A DNA stretch of 33,043 nucleotides from Wohlfahrtiimonas populi (lineage in GTDB: Bacteria; Pseudomonadota; Gammaproteobacteria; Cardiobacteriales; Wohlfahrtiimonadaceae). A model generated the notes under the pieces. It saw only the letters and a list, made by a program, of their open reading frames with translations. It did no database searches and was not told the origin of the DNA. Below are positions 1-9,274 of this stretch, piece by piece (the first letter of the stretch is position 1; every line of letters begins with the position of its first letter). A program made the translations under genes and the position numbers. Where the stretch lies: NCBI RefSeq assembly GCF_002006795.1, contig NZ_MVDN01000018.1:1329-34371 (forward strand). Reading direction: 5' to 3'.

Positions 1-1
1 T

Positions 2-2731
2 TCAGATCGATTAGCACCGATTGCTTATCCTGTTTATAACAATCCTTCACATCTTCAAAGCAAAATCGCCCCATTTATATCTGTAGCAGAATCTTTAAAT
101 GCGCCACAATCCATTGAAGAGTTAGAAACAGCCATCTTCAATTGCCAAGGCGAAGATGGCGAACTCGATCAAAATCAAATCCAAGCGATCTTTTGGGCAT
201 TTGCAACACAGCAATGTCATAGTATTTTTTCAACATTGAAACAAAAAAATAACCTATTATTTTTTGATGATCTGATTAATGAAACTGAAAAGCTCATCAC
301 CAATGCAACACCTGAGCAATTAGAAAAAATTCGTGATCGCTATAAAATTGCCATGATCGATGAATTCCAAGACACAGATAATGTTCAATACAATATATTC
401 TCACAGCTCTTTGGTAATACAGAAGATCGCGCACTGTTAATGATTGGTGATCCTAAGCAATCCATCTATAAATTCCGCGGCGCAGATATCAATACTTATT
501 TGAATGCAAAACATTCCGCAGAACATCAATATTCATTAGGTACAAACTATCGCTCAAGCGAAGCTGTTGTTAAAGGTGTGAATGAATTATTCGAGCAAAA
601 TGACAATCCATTCTTAGCTGAAGACATTCCCTTCCAACCTGTTGCAACACCAGAAAAAGCAGTCCTCAACTATTTAACTGTGAATGATGTTCAACAAAAA
701 GGCGTTGGTATTGCATATTTAGAAGGTGACAATAATAAAGGAGGTTTTCAAAAAGCCTCTGCTGAATATATCACTCAACGCATTCAACAATTATTAGTAC
801 AAGGTAAAATTCACCAAAACGGCGAAGCACGTGCCATTGAACATCAAGACATCACTATATTAGTACGCGACAAAGGTGATGCGGACGCATTGCTTCGAGC
901 TTTACGCGATGCAGAATTGCCTGCCGTTTATCTCTCAGATAAAAGCAAAGTATTCAAAAGTAAAGCTGCAGGATTATTGCATCTATTCCTCACGAGCTTA
1001 TTAGATTCGCGTAACCAAGAGTTAATGAAGCAAACTTTCGCTTCCCTACTCTATCAACTCTCTTTGAATGAATTGCATCATCTATTAGAAGATCATCAGC
1101 AATATGAAGATTTCTTGATTGAGCGCGAACAATGCTTACAAGATTGGGATAAAGTTGGCATCATTCCAATGATGGATCAATTTTTACATCGCCATCATCG
1201 TATTCATCGCTTTAGAAATCATGATGAGTTTGATCGCATCATGACTGATCTTCGTCATCTCTGTGAATTATTGCAAACACAAAGCTTATTAGCGCCCACA
1301 AAAGAAGCCTTATTAGAATGGTTCACACAGCAAATCAATTCACCTGATGATTCTGTCGATGAACTCAGCGGAAGTAGCAATAGTTTGCGCCTAGAAAGCG
1401 AAATGAATGTCATTACAATCATGACGATTCATGGCTCGAAAGGCTTGGAATTCCCCATCACATTCATTCCATCGAACTTTGAAGCCAAAGTGGACAAACC
1501 GCCTTTCATCGTGAATCAAGAGAATGGACAGAAAACTTTAGATTACAGTAAAAATGAAGCGCAGGAATTGCTGTCACTCAGCAATGAACAAGCTGAAAAT
1601 GCCCGTTTATTATATGTTGCCTTAACGCGCGCTAAATACTATTGTGAGTTTGCGCTTTCTGAAAACTTCTTAGATCGTACAACCAATGTGAATGATAAAG
1701 TGGTTTTCTCCACATTATTCAATACAGAAAAGAATGAACCATTCTCTTTAGATCGTTTAGAAAAATTACAGCACGTGCAAATCTTGCCGATGAATACACA
1801 AGTACAAGTTGAATACAGTGCAAAACCTGAACTTACTGAAGATCTAACCGCAGCAACATTCACAGGTAAAATTAATCGAGCATGGAATATCTCGAGCTTT
1901 ACTCAGTTAACCAAAGATGCACCACATTCTTACTTTGTGCAAGAAAACCAAGATGAAGCTAATATTGATGAAGTGATTGTGGAATCAACTACCGAGCCAA
2001 TTCCTTCGATTTTCACCTTCCCAAAAGGTGCTCATACAGGAACATTCATGCATGAACTGTTTGAAAAGCATAAACCACAAGATCTACTCAATAAAGAGTA
2101 TCTCACCAATATATTAAGCAGAACATTCTTCTCCGAAGAAGTGAGCAATAATTTGGATATTTGGGTGGATGTTGTGTTGAATTGGTTAGCAGATATTTTC
2201 AAAAATGAATTGCTACCCAATTTAACCTTTGCTGAATCTTTGCAAACGAATGCTCTACATGAATTAGAATTCCTGTTCCCAGTAAAACAACCGTTCACAG
2301 CTGAAAAATTTAATCGTTATTTACAGAATTATCGTGACTCAGAAACTTTGCCTCAACTGAATTTCTTCACATTACAAGGCATGATGAAAGGCTTCATCGA
2401 CTTGATCTTTGTACACAATGGCAAATTCTACATTACCGATTACAAAACCAACTATTTAGGTGATTTACCTGAAGATTATCATGAAGCCAATGTTCATCAA
2501 GCGATGCTGGATGCTTATTATGATGTGCAATATCTCATTTATTCTGTGGCTTTAATGCGTTATCTCAAATTCAGAATGCCAGATTTTAATTATGATGAGC
2601 ATTTTGGTGGAATTTTCTATCTATTTGTCCGCGGCATGAGCCATTCAGGCAATCATGGCATTTACTTTAGGAAACCTAAGGAAGAAGATATTGTTGCATT
2701 GGATCAATTAATGGGAGCTGATCATGAGTAA
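2..2731 (+). CDS. recB: Exodeoxyribonuclease V (RecBCD) beta subunit RecB, 5'-truncated by the window edge
   Basis: RecB is the 3'-5' helicase and nuclease subunit of RecBCD, which processes double-strand DNA ends for RecA-dependent repair. The frame is open from base 2 and gives about 909 residues, against roughly 1180 in E. coli, so the N-terminal Walker A region lies outside the window. Visible UvrD-family motifs are the Walker B IDEFQD near base 357, the GDPKQSIYKFRG motif near 445, TIHGSKGLEFP near 1425 and VALTRAK near 1620. The C-terminal nuclease domain follows, with the GFIDLIF aspartate near 2390, the DYKTN motif near 2438 and a downstream QYLIY helix. The ATTG at 235 could be read as a TTG start at 236, but the frame is continuous upstream, so this is an interior position. 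The stop overlaps the recD start by 8 bases, indicating translational coupling. recC is expected upstream but not seen. Confidence 0.96.
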   Translation, partial: SDRLAPIAYPVYNNPSHLQSKIAPFISVAESLNAPQSIEELETAIFNCQGEDGELDQNQIQAIFWAFATQQCHSIFSTLKQKNNLLFFDDLINETEKLITNATPEQLEKIRDRYKIAMIDEFQDTDNVQYNIFSQLFGNTEDRALLMIGDPKQSIYKFRGADINTYLNAKHSAEHQYSLGTNYRSSEAVVKGVNELFEQNDNPFLAEDIPFQPVATPEKAVLNYLTVNDVQQKGVGIAYLEGDNNKGGFQKASAEYITQRIQQLLVQGKIHQNGEARAIEHQDITILVRDKGDADALLRALRDAELPAVYLSDKSKVFKSKAAGLLHLFLTSLLDSRNQELMKQTFASLLYQLSLNELHHLLEDHQQYEDFLIEREQCLQDWDKVGIIPMMDQFLHRHHRIHRFRNHDEFDRIMTDLRHLCELLQTQSLLAPTKEALLEWFTQQINSPDDSVDELSGSSNSLRLESEMNVITIMTIHGSKGLEFPITFIPSNFEAKVDKPPFIVNQENGQKTLDYSKNEAQELLSLSNEQAENARLLYVALTRAKYYCEFALSENFLDRTTNVNDKVVFSTLFNTEKNEPFSLDRLEKLQHVQILPMNTQVQVEYSAKPELTEDLTAATFTGKINRAWNISSFTQLTKDAPHSYFVQENQDEANIDEVIVESTTEPIPSIFTFPKGAHTGTFMHELFEKHKPQDLLNKEYLTNILSRTFFSEEVSNNLDIWVDVVLNWLADIFKNELLPNLTFAESLQTNALHELEFLFPVKQPFTAEKFNRYLQNYRDSETLPQLNFFTLQGMMKGFIDLIFVHNGKFYITDYKTNYLGDLPEDYHEANVHQAMLDAYYDVQYLIYSVALMRYLKFRMPDFNYDEHFGGIFYLFVRGMSHSGNHGIYFRKPKEEDIVALDQLMGADHE

Positions 2732-4535
2732 GTTACTGGATTATGCGAAGCAATCAGGATTTTTCAACAGCATTGATTACCATTTTGCAAAAGTTGTTGC
2801 GCCTGAGAATCTACAACATCAATTGATCGCGCTCCTAACAAGCCATGCTTATGGTATGAAGCATACGATGATTCCGCGTAGTTTCTTATATCAATCCAAT
2901 GATTGGATTTCTGATATCAATTATGAAAAAGCTATTGAATGTAGTAATACTTTAAAAGCTTTAGCTAACATTGATAGCCAAGCAGATTGGGATCAAGTTT
3001 TAAGCGAAATTCAGCATAAAAAGAATTTTCCCATCAGCGTTACTGAAGCAGGAATTTATCTCACAAAAAACCTTAATTATGAAAAGATCATTGTGGATTT
3101 TCTTAAAGCCAATCAACAAAGCACCATTGATCAGCCTTCAGAACAAACAATCGCCCTATTGCATGAACTATTCCCTAAAGAAGAAATTTTAAATAAACAG
3201 AAATTAGCCGCTGCTAATGTATTATTATCGCCTGTTTCAATCATTTCTGGTGGCCCAGGTACGGGCAAAACAACAACTGTTATTAAAGTTCTATTATTGT
3301 TATTGAATGAACATCCTGATTTACATATATCTCTAACAGCGCCAACAGGTAAAGCTGCTGCACGCTTAAGTGAATCCATCGAGAAACAAAAAAGCCAATT
3401 CAAAACATCACATCCTGAATTAGTAGATTTACTCGATAAAATTCCCAATAACAGTACAACTCTGCATCGCTTATTGAGTTTTAACCCTAGCCAAATTAAA
3501 CCAAGATTTCATTCCTATCATCCTTTGCCCACAGATTTAATCATCATCGATGAAGCATCCATGATTGATTTATATATCTTCAATCTATTGATTCAGGCTT
3601 TGCCACAGAATATTCGCATGATTATTTTAGGTGATAAAGATCAATTAGCATCTGTAGAAGCTGGCGCAATCATGGGCGAAATCTGCCAAGACATTGGTTA
3701 TGACCAAACTCGATTAACGCAATTGGAATCCATCGTTAGGCAATCATTAACAGCAGAATTCCTACCTAAAACTGTTCCTTTAAATAATGTGACATTATTA
3801 ACAGAGAGCCACCGCTTCTCTGCTGATTCAGGTATTGGTCAATTATCCAAAGCAGTGAATGAGCAAAAATATCGTGCATTTTTACCGACCATAGAAAAAC
3901 ATCCTGAAGAGCTAACCTTCATTAATTCACGTGATGAAGATTGGTTACAGCCCATCAATGATTTATTGAAGCCTTATATTGAACTATGCAAAACTGAAAC
4001 ATCACCCGAAGAATTATTCAAAGCATTGCATCAAGTCAGAATCCTATGTGCCACAAACATTTCAGAATTTGGCACAAAAGCTATCAATGAATATATCAGC
4101 ACACAATTATTCAAACTTGAAGATGATCGCCAGCTTTATCATGGCCAAGCGATTATGATTTTACAAAATGATTATGTGAATCATATCTTCAATGGCGATG
4201 TTGGTATCATTGTGCGAGAAGATAATCGTTTAATTGCTTATTTTGAAAGTGATAATGGCGAATTGCGGTATATTCCTGTTCAGCTTTTACCACAATATGA
4301 AACAGCATTTGCGATGACAATTCACAAATCACAAGGCAGTGAATTTGATCATGTGATTATTGTATTACCTGATTTCTCTAGTCAAATTCTCACGAAAGAG
4401 CTGTTATATACTGGCATCACACGCGCTAAAAATAATCTCACTATTATTGGCACGCCTTACAATATTCGCCAAACTATTGAGCGAAAAACTGAGAGATTCA
4501 GTGGGATTAGCCATCAATTACTCAATAAAATTTGA
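2724..4535 (+). CDS. recD: Exodeoxyribonuclease V (RecBCD) alpha subunit RecD
   Basis: RecD is the 5'-3' superfamily 1B helicase of RecBCD. The 603 residues match the family's usual length of about 600. Residues 1-150 form the poorly conserved N-terminal domain that contacts RecB and RecC. Walker A (GGPGTGKTTT) starts near residue 176, the Walker B DEASMID follows near 275, then GDKDQLASVEAGA near 310. The C-terminal 2B motif MTIHKSQGSEFDHV and the final YTGITRAKNNL complete the helicase. The ATG at 2724 sits inside the last codons of recB (ATGAGTAA overlap), and recB supplies the coupling. At the 3' end it overlaps the convergent SseB-like gene by 18 bases, so no terminator separates the two transcripts. 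Confidence 0.96.
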   Translation: MSKLLDYAKQSGFFNSIDYHFAKVVAPENLQHQLIALLTSHAYGMKHTMIPRSFLYQSNDWISDINYEKAIECSNTLKALANIDSQADWDQVLSEIQHKKNFPISVTEAGIYLTKNLNYEKIIVDFLKANQQSTIDQPSEQTIALLHELFPKEEILNKQKLAAANVLLSPVSIISGGPGTGKTTTVIKVLLLLLNEHPDLHISLTAPTGKAAARLSESIEKQKSQFKTSHPELVDLLDKIPNNSTTLHRLLSFNPSQIKPRFHSYHPLPTDLIIIDEASMIDLYIFNLLIQALPQNIRMIILGDKDQLASVEAGAIMGEICQDIGYDQTRLTQLESIVRQSLTAEFLPKTVPLNNVTLLTESHRFSADSGIGQLSKAVNEQKYRAFLPTIEKHPEELTFINSRDEDWLQPINDLLKPYIELCKTETSPEELFKALHQVRILCATNISEFGTKAINEYISTQLFKLEDDRQLYHGQAIMILQNDYVNHIFNGDVGIIVREDNRLIAYFESDNGELRYIPVQLLPQYETAFAMTIHKSQGSEFDHVIIVLPDFSSQILTKELLYTGITRAKNNLTIIGTPYNIRQTIERKTERFSGISHQLLNKI

Positions 4536-5408
4536 ATCAACAACAACTGATAGCTGACGGCGCACATTGAACCATCGTTTAATGGCGCCTTGCGGTTTCT
4601 CTCGATCAAACACTAAACAGCCATATCGGCTAACAACATCTTTAATCCAAGCTTCACTGCTTTTATAATCTTCAACAACGATACTCAATGGAATCTTAAA
4701 ATTATCGCCTAACTGTTTAGCTAGCAATACTTGCAAATCTGACTGTAAAATTTGCCATTGATTATTAGATAAACCACCATCCACAACGATATATATGGAT
4801 ATACCCTCGGCAAATAACCATAATCGATTAATTAATATATGTTCAGATGCAAATTGATAACTATATTTCTTTAATTCTTTAGCACTAATCATATTCCATA
4901 TTTGCACAGCATGCTCTGGCATCAAAACATGAGGATTGGCATACAATACTTTGGCGATATTCAACAAATTAATGGGCGAGAGAATGATTGGTGATTCGTA
5001 TTCAGAATGATTTAATGCTTCACTATGATGAAGTATTATCATGCATGATGAATTTTGATGCACGACGATTTCAGGTAATGCAAGGCTTGCCCATCCAAAA
5101 GTATTCTTTAAAATCGAAATATCTTTTGTTAGATGATTTGGAATACATTCTTTGCCAATGCTTTCATCCAAAAAAACATGCAAGTACATCGTATTCTTAC
5201 CACTTTCATCTTTTATCTCAGTGATCAAAGGGCGAATATTAGCTAATCCTTCACCTTCATTATTAATAAATGCGTTATTTGTATTTGGGATAAATACTTC
5301 TAGCGATTGCATCGCTGCGCCATTGGCTAATAATCTTTGCACATTATCGGGATTAAATTCATCCTCCGCCATTTGATGTAAGATGTGAATTAACTTCTGC
5401 TTTTGCAT
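4518..5408 (-). CDS. SseB-like protein, copy 1 (tandem paralogue)
   Basis: This 296-residue soluble protein has no signal peptide or membrane segment. Its layout, an N-terminal beta-rich segment with VFIPN near residue 38 and VFLDES near 79 followed by a C-terminal alpha/beta segment, resembles the SseB (enhanced serine sensitivity) family, but the match is by pattern only. It is clearly paralogous to the next gene upstream (5472-6362). Both are 296 residues and share the YQFA block near 187, the LYIVVDG or IYIVVDG block near 207, the LVFD near 264 and a C-terminal WFN-x-RR-x-L. A weak purine-rich Shine-Dalgarno (GAGAAAG) precedes the ATG. The 3' end overlaps recD convergently. The biochemical function of SseB-type proteins is not established, so no pathway is assigned. 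Confidence 0.7.
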   Translation of the reverse strand: MQKQKLIHILHQMAEDEFNPDNVQRLLANGAAMQSLEVFIPNTNNAFINNEGEGLANIRPLITEIKDESGKNTMYLHVFLDESIGKECIPNHLTKDISILKNTFGWASLALPEIVVHQNSSCMIILHHSEALNHSEYESPIILSPINLLNIAKVLYANPHVLMPEHAVQIWNMISAKELKKYSYQFASEHILINRLWLFAEGISIYIVVDGGLSNNQWQILQSDLQVLLAKQLGDNFKIPLSIVVEDYKSSEAWIKDVVSRYGCLVFDREKPQGAIKRWFNVRRQLSVVVDSNFIE

Positions 5409-5471
5409 GCTTTCTCATTCCGAATGATTCTTTTGGCATTTATTATTCTAAAAGTTGGGACATTTCACAAA

Positions 5472-6362
5472 CTATTCAGCTAATTCTGGGGCAACCAAAA
5501 CTGGTAACAATCGTCGAGCATTAAACCATTGCCCAATCATTCCTTTAGTCTGAGACTTATCAAAAACTAAACCACCATAAGACTCAATACCTTCTTTGAT
5601 CAACTCATCAATATCTTTATAATTTTGCACAATCACATCCACATTAATACTTAAACGCTTCTCGACCTGCTGTTTCAATAACAATTGTACCTCTGACTGA
5701 AAGTTTTTTTCCTGTTCATTGGACAAGCTACCATCCACAACAATATATAAAAACGCACCCATTGCACACATCCAAACGCGATCTACCGTAGGATGATTCA
5801 AAGCAAATTGATAACCATATTGTTTCAGCTTTTTAACATTAATTGCTCCCCAAAGCTCTTTAGATAAAGTTGGTGTATTAATCAAAGAATGTACTGTTAA
5901 AATTCTCTCAATTTGCGGAAGCATTACTTCTGTCAAAATCAATAACGATGTTTTAGTTTCTGACTCTAAATCGCTGTAATGATACACAAACATATAAGGC
6001 ATTTTTTGTTTGCCCAACAACTTTGGTAAATCCATAACTGACCAAGCAAAATTAGTTTCCAATAATGCTGTAGAACTTAAAACTTCTTCATCAAAATATG
6101 TTTCACTTGCTGCTTTATCTAGAAAAAGATGCACGCACATAATTTCTGTTTTATCTGTATCACCGCTCACGACTGTAATAAATGGTTCAATAGCCATTTG
6201 TGCTGGGCTATTTTCATCAATCGCTTCACCATTCATATTCGGTAAAAATACTGGTAATGCTGATATTTCATTTATGTTTTCTAATAGTTTTTGTGTATTT
6301 TCCTGTGAAGCATCTTCTTCAGTTACTTTTTGTAATAATTGAATCAACTCTTGATCTTGCAT
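5472..6362 (-). CDS. SseB-like protein, copy 2 (tandem paralogue)
   Basis: This gene encodes a 296-residue cytoplasmic protein paralogous to the one at 4518-5408, from which it is separated by 63 bases. The two are probably co-transcribed, with this gene first. Conserved features are VFLPN near residue 38, LFLDKA near 79, KQYGYQFA near 183, LYIVVDGSLSN near 206 and the terminal GQWFNARRLLPV. The N-terminal half is much more diverged than the C-terminal half, which suggests that the C-terminal domain carries the shared fold or function. AGGAAAG lies about ten bases before the ATG. It is downstream of lpdA on the same strand, but a strong terminator at 6446-6481 separates them, so it likely has its own promoter in 6363-6445. 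The SseB-like assignment is tentative. Confidence 0.7.
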   Translation of the reverse strand: MQDQELIQLLQKVTEEDASQENTQKLLENINEISALPVFLPNMNGEAIDENSPAQMAIEPFITVVSGDTDKTEIMCVHLFLDKAASETYFDEEVLSSTALLETNFAWSVMDLPKLLGKQKMPYMFVYHYSDLESETKTSLLILTEVMLPQIERILTVHSLINTPTLSKELWGAINVKKLKQYGYQFALNHPTVDRVWMCAMGAFLYIVVDGSLSNEQEKNFQSEVQLLLKQQVEKRLSINVDVIVQNYKDIDELIKEGIESYGGLVFDKSQTKGMIGQWFNARRLLPVLVAPELAE

Positions 6363-6445
6363 GATTATAGCTTTCCTTTCTGATTATTATTTGTATTAAT
6401 TATAATATTACTATCAAAAAAATACCTGATGCTAATCAAACCATT

Positions 6446-6481
6446 AAAAAAGCCTGCTAATCATTACATTAGCAGGCTTTT
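6446..6481 (-). terminator. Rho-independent terminator of the sucA-sucB-lpdA operon
   Basis: A perfect 14-base-pair stem (6448-6461 pairing with 6468-6481) closes a 6-base loop. Read on the minus strand, the hairpin is followed by a run of T residues (complement of 6446-6451 and onward). It lies just after the lpdA stop codon. Confidence 0.92.
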
Positions 6482-6508
6482 CATTCATTGTAATTTAATC
6501 AGATCAAA

Positions 6509-7936
6509 TTACTTTTTGTTTACTGTGTGGATTGCTTCTTTATGCACTGCCAACGCTGCTTCTTTTACAGATTCAGCTAATGTTGGGTGAGCATGCATGA
6601 TGCGAGCAATATCTTCAGATGAAGAACCAAAGCTCATTGCAACTACAGCTTCATGAATCAATTCAGAAGCATTTGCACCTAAAATATGTACACCTAAAAC
6701 GCGATCATATTTAGCATCAGCGATGATTTTCACTTGACCTTCAGTTGCATCCATCGCACGTGCGCGACCTGATGCTGCAAATGGGAATGTACCCACTTTA
6801 ATATCCAAGCCTTCTTGCTTACAAGCTTGTTCAGTTTTACCAACCCATGCAATTTCAGGGCTTGTATAAATGACAAATGGTACTAAATCATAGTCAACAA
6901 ATGCATATTTACCAGCGATACGATCAGCAACAGCAACACCTTCTTCAGAACCTTTATGCGCAAGCATTGGACCACGAACTAAGTCACCAATTGCCCAAAC
7001 GCCAGGAACGTTAGTTGCACAGTTACCATCCACGTGAACGCGACTACCATCCATCACTAAATCAACACTTGGATCTACCAAGTTAGCTGTGTATGGCGCA
7101 CGACCAACAGCAACCAATAAGTAATCAAATGTTTCGTTATGCTCACCTTCAGTATTTGAATATGTCACTTTTACATCTTTCTTAGATGTCGTTGTTGACA
7201 ATACGCGCGCGCCTAAACGCACATCCAAACCTTGCTTAGTGAAGCTACGCAATGCATCACGTGCAATTGCAGCATCAGCACCTGCTAAGAATGAATCCAT
7301 TGCTTCGAAAATAACAACTTCAGCACCTAAACGTGACCAAACACTTGCCATTTCCAAACCAATCACACCGCCACCGATCACACCTAAGCGCTTAGGTACT
7401 TCAGTCAATGCCAATGCACCTGCTGAATCAATGATGCGCTTGCCATCTAATGGTGCAGCACCGATATCAATTGGTGTAGAACCTGATGCTAAAATTACAT
7501 TATCAGCTTGGTATTCTTCAACTTTACCATCATGATCTTTAACTTTTACAACGCGCTCTGGGAATAAAGTACCTTCACCTTGCAACCAGTCAATTTTGTT
7601 TGCTTTGAACAATTGAGCGATACCACCCGTTAATTGCTTAACGATGTCATCTTTACGACCAATCATTTGTGCAACATCAATGCCTACGCCGCCCACTTTA
7701 ATACCGTGTTGGCTAAAGCCTTCTTTTGCATAAGCAAAGTGATGAGATGATTCCAATAATGCTTTCGAAGGAATACAACCAACGTTCAAACATGTACCAC
7801 CCAATGAAGGCGTGCCTTCTGGTGACAACCATTTTTCAACACATGCTGTTTTCAAACCCAATTGTGCTGCACGAATTGCTGCAACATAACCCGCAGGACC
7901 ACCGCCAATTACGATGACGTCATATTTTTTTGCCAT
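6509..7936 (-). CDS. lpdA: Dihydrolipoamide dehydrogenase (E3) of the 2-oxoglutarate dehydrogenase complex
   Basis: E3 reoxidises dihydrolipoyl groups on the E2 subunit with FAD and NAD+. The 475 residues match the family length. The FAD-binding GGGPAGYVAA is at residues 11-20, and the redox-active disulfide lies in GGTCLNVGCIPSK (C49 and C54). The NAD-binding GGGVIGLEMA lies near 187, and the C-terminal dimer interface carries the catalytic His-Glu in HAHPTLAE. AAGGAAA precedes the ATG at a good distance. It is the third gene of sucA-sucB-lpdA, about 100 bases after sucB, so it is presumably the E3 of that complex. It may also serve pyruvate dehydrogenase if no other lpd exists. sucCD do not follow; the operon ends here at a terminator. 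Confidence 0.96.
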   Translation of the reverse strand: MAKKYDVIVIGGGPAGYVAAIRAAQLGLKTACVEKWLSPEGTPSLGGTCLNVGCIPSKALLESSHHFAYAKEGFSQHGIKVGGVGIDVAQMIGRKDDIVKQLTGGIAQLFKANKIDWLQGEGTLFPERVVKVKDHDGKVEEYQADNVILASGSTPIDIGAAPLDGKRIIDSAGALALTEVPKRLGVIGGGVIGLEMASVWSRLGAEVVIFEAMDSFLAGADAAIARDALRSFTKQGLDVRLGARVLSTTTSKKDVKVTYSNTEGEHNETFDYLLVAVGRAPYTANLVDPSVDLVMDGSRVHVDGNCATNVPGVWAIGDLVRGPMLAHKGSEEGVAVADRIAGKYAFVDYDLVPFVIYTSPEIAWVGKTEQACKQEGLDIKVGTFPFAASGRARAMDATEGQVKIIADAKYDRVLGVHILGANASELIHEAVVAMSFGSSSEDIARIMHAHPTLAESVKEAALAVHKEAIHTVNKK

Positions 7937-7962
7937 GATGATTTCCTTGTAGATCGATTATG

Positions 7963-8017
7963 AGCCTCGCCATCAGCGAGGCTTGAATCAATGATAATCA
8001 ACAAAGTGATTATCATT
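7963..8017. promoter_or_regulatory. Two adjacent intercistronic hairpins between sucB and lpdA
   Basis: Two perfect inverted repeats lie in the 98-base gap. The first is GC-rich: 7963-7970 (AGCCTCGC) pairs with 7976-7983 across a 5-base loop. The second is AT-rich: 7990-8000 (AATGATAATCA) pairs with 8007-8017 across a 6-base loop. Neither is followed by a clear T tract on the minus strand, so mRNA processing, stability or partial attenuation of lpdA is more likely than full termination. That role is inference. Confidence 0.6.
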
Positions 8018-8034
8018 TAAGAAGATTGTTTCAA

Positions 8035-9243
8035 TTAGATGTCTAACAATAAACGAGTTGGATCTTCGATTGCATCTTTGATTGCAACTAAGAAACCAAC
8101 AGCTTCTTTACCATCGATGATTCTGTGGTCATAAGAATGTGCTAAGTACATCATTGGTGCAATAACAACTTGGCCATTTTCAGCGATTGGACGATCATAA
8201 GTTTTATGCATGCCCAAGATACCGCTTTGTGGTGGGTTGATGATTGGTGTAGACATCATAGAGCCAAATACACCACCGTTAGTTACAGTGAATGTACCGC
8301 CAGTCATATCTTCTAAGCCTAACTTGCCTTCTTTCGCACGGATTGCGAAATCCATGATTGTTTTTTCGATTTCAGCCAATGATTTTTGGTCAGCATCACG
8401 GATCACAGGAACAACTAAACCACGTGGAGATGAAACCGCAACACCGATATCGAAGTAACCATGATAAATCATGTCATTACCATCGATTGATGCGTTAACT
8501 GCTGGATATTTTTTCAATGCTTCAACAGCTGCTTTTACGAAGAAAGACATGAAGCCTAATTTGATCCCATGACGCTTTTCAAATTCATCTTTGTGCTTCT
8601 TACGTAATTCAATTACGTTTGCCATGTTAACTTCGTTGAAAGTTGTCAACATTGCTGTGCTGTTTTTAGCTTCTAATAAACGGTCAGCGATTGTTGCACG
8701 TAAACGTGTCATTGGAACGCGTTGTTCTGTGCGGTTACCCATTGGAATATTCAATGGTGCAGCTGTTGGTGCAGCTTTTGGTGCCGCAGGTGCTGCCGTT
8801 TTTGGTGCTGATTTGCCGTTTTCCAAGAATTTCAAGATATCTTCTTTAGTATGACGCCCATCTTTACCTGTTGCAGGAATAACAGATACATCCAATTTAT
8901 TTTCTTCAACCAATACTTTTACGGCTGGAGATAATTTGTGAGCATCATCAGCTGCCGCAGCGGCTGGTGCTTCTTCTTTAGCTGCAGGAGGAGCAGCAGC
9001 TGCCGCACCTTCTACTAAAATTGCTAAAATTTCGCCTGCAGTTACGTTTGTACCTTCAGGGATTTTGATTGATTGAATTGTTCCGCTAACTGTTGCAGGA
9101 ACTTCCAACATTACTTTATCTGTTTCTAAATCAACAAGGTTGTCACCTTCGTTAACGAAATCGCCTTCTTTGACGTGCCATACTGCCAATAATGCGTCTG
9201 CAACTGATTCTGGTAATACCGGAACTTTAATTTCAATACTCAT
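8035..9243 (-). CDS. sucB: Dihydrolipoyllysine-residue succinyltransferase (E2 of 2-oxoglutarate dehydrogenase)
   Basis: E2 transfers the succinyl group from lipoyl-lysine to CoA and forms the core of the complex. The chosen start (ATG at 9243) gives 402 residues, normal for SucB, and is preceded by AAGGAG; the longer open frame upstream overlaps sucA and is not homologous. The single lipoyl domain spans residues 1-78 with the lipoylated Lys43 in [10 protein letters not shown]. An Ala/Pro-rich linker is followed by the peripheral subunit-binding domain ([15 protein letters not shown]), a second Ala/Pro linker near 160-180, and the catalytic domain ending in [10 protein letters not shown], which supplies the catalytic His and Asp. 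It starts 31 bases after the sucA stop, in the same operon. Confidence 0.97.
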   Translation of the reverse strand: MSIEIKVPVLPESVADALLAVWHVKEGDFVNEGDNLVDLETDKVMLEVPATVSGTIQSIKIPEGTNVTAGEILAILVEGAAAAAPPAAKEEAPAAAAADDAHKLSPAVKVLVEENKLDVSVIPATGKDGRHTKEDILKFLENGKSAPKTAAPAAPKAAPTAAPLNIPMGNRTEQRVPMTRLRATIADRLLEAKNSTAMLTTFNEVNMANVIELRKKHKDEFEKRHGIKLGFMSFFVKAAVEALKKYPAVNASIDGNDMIYHGYFDIGVAVSSPRGLVVPVIRDADQKSLAEIEKTIMDFAIRAKEGKLGLEDMTGGTFTVTNGGVFGSMMSTPIINPPQSGILGMHKTYDRPIAENGQVVIAPMMYLAHSYDHRIIDGKEAVGFLVAIKDAIEDPTRLLLDI

Positions 9244-9274
9244 GAGATTCTCCTTAAAAATCTTTGGTGGTTCT

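Noticed and set aside
7990-8017. Fur-box-like palindrome (TGATAATCA with TGATTATCA) between sucB and lpdA
   Set aside because: The half-sites are separated by a 6-base loop, which does not fit the Fur box spacing, and it lies inside an operon next to another hairpin; an RNA hairpin is the simpler reading.
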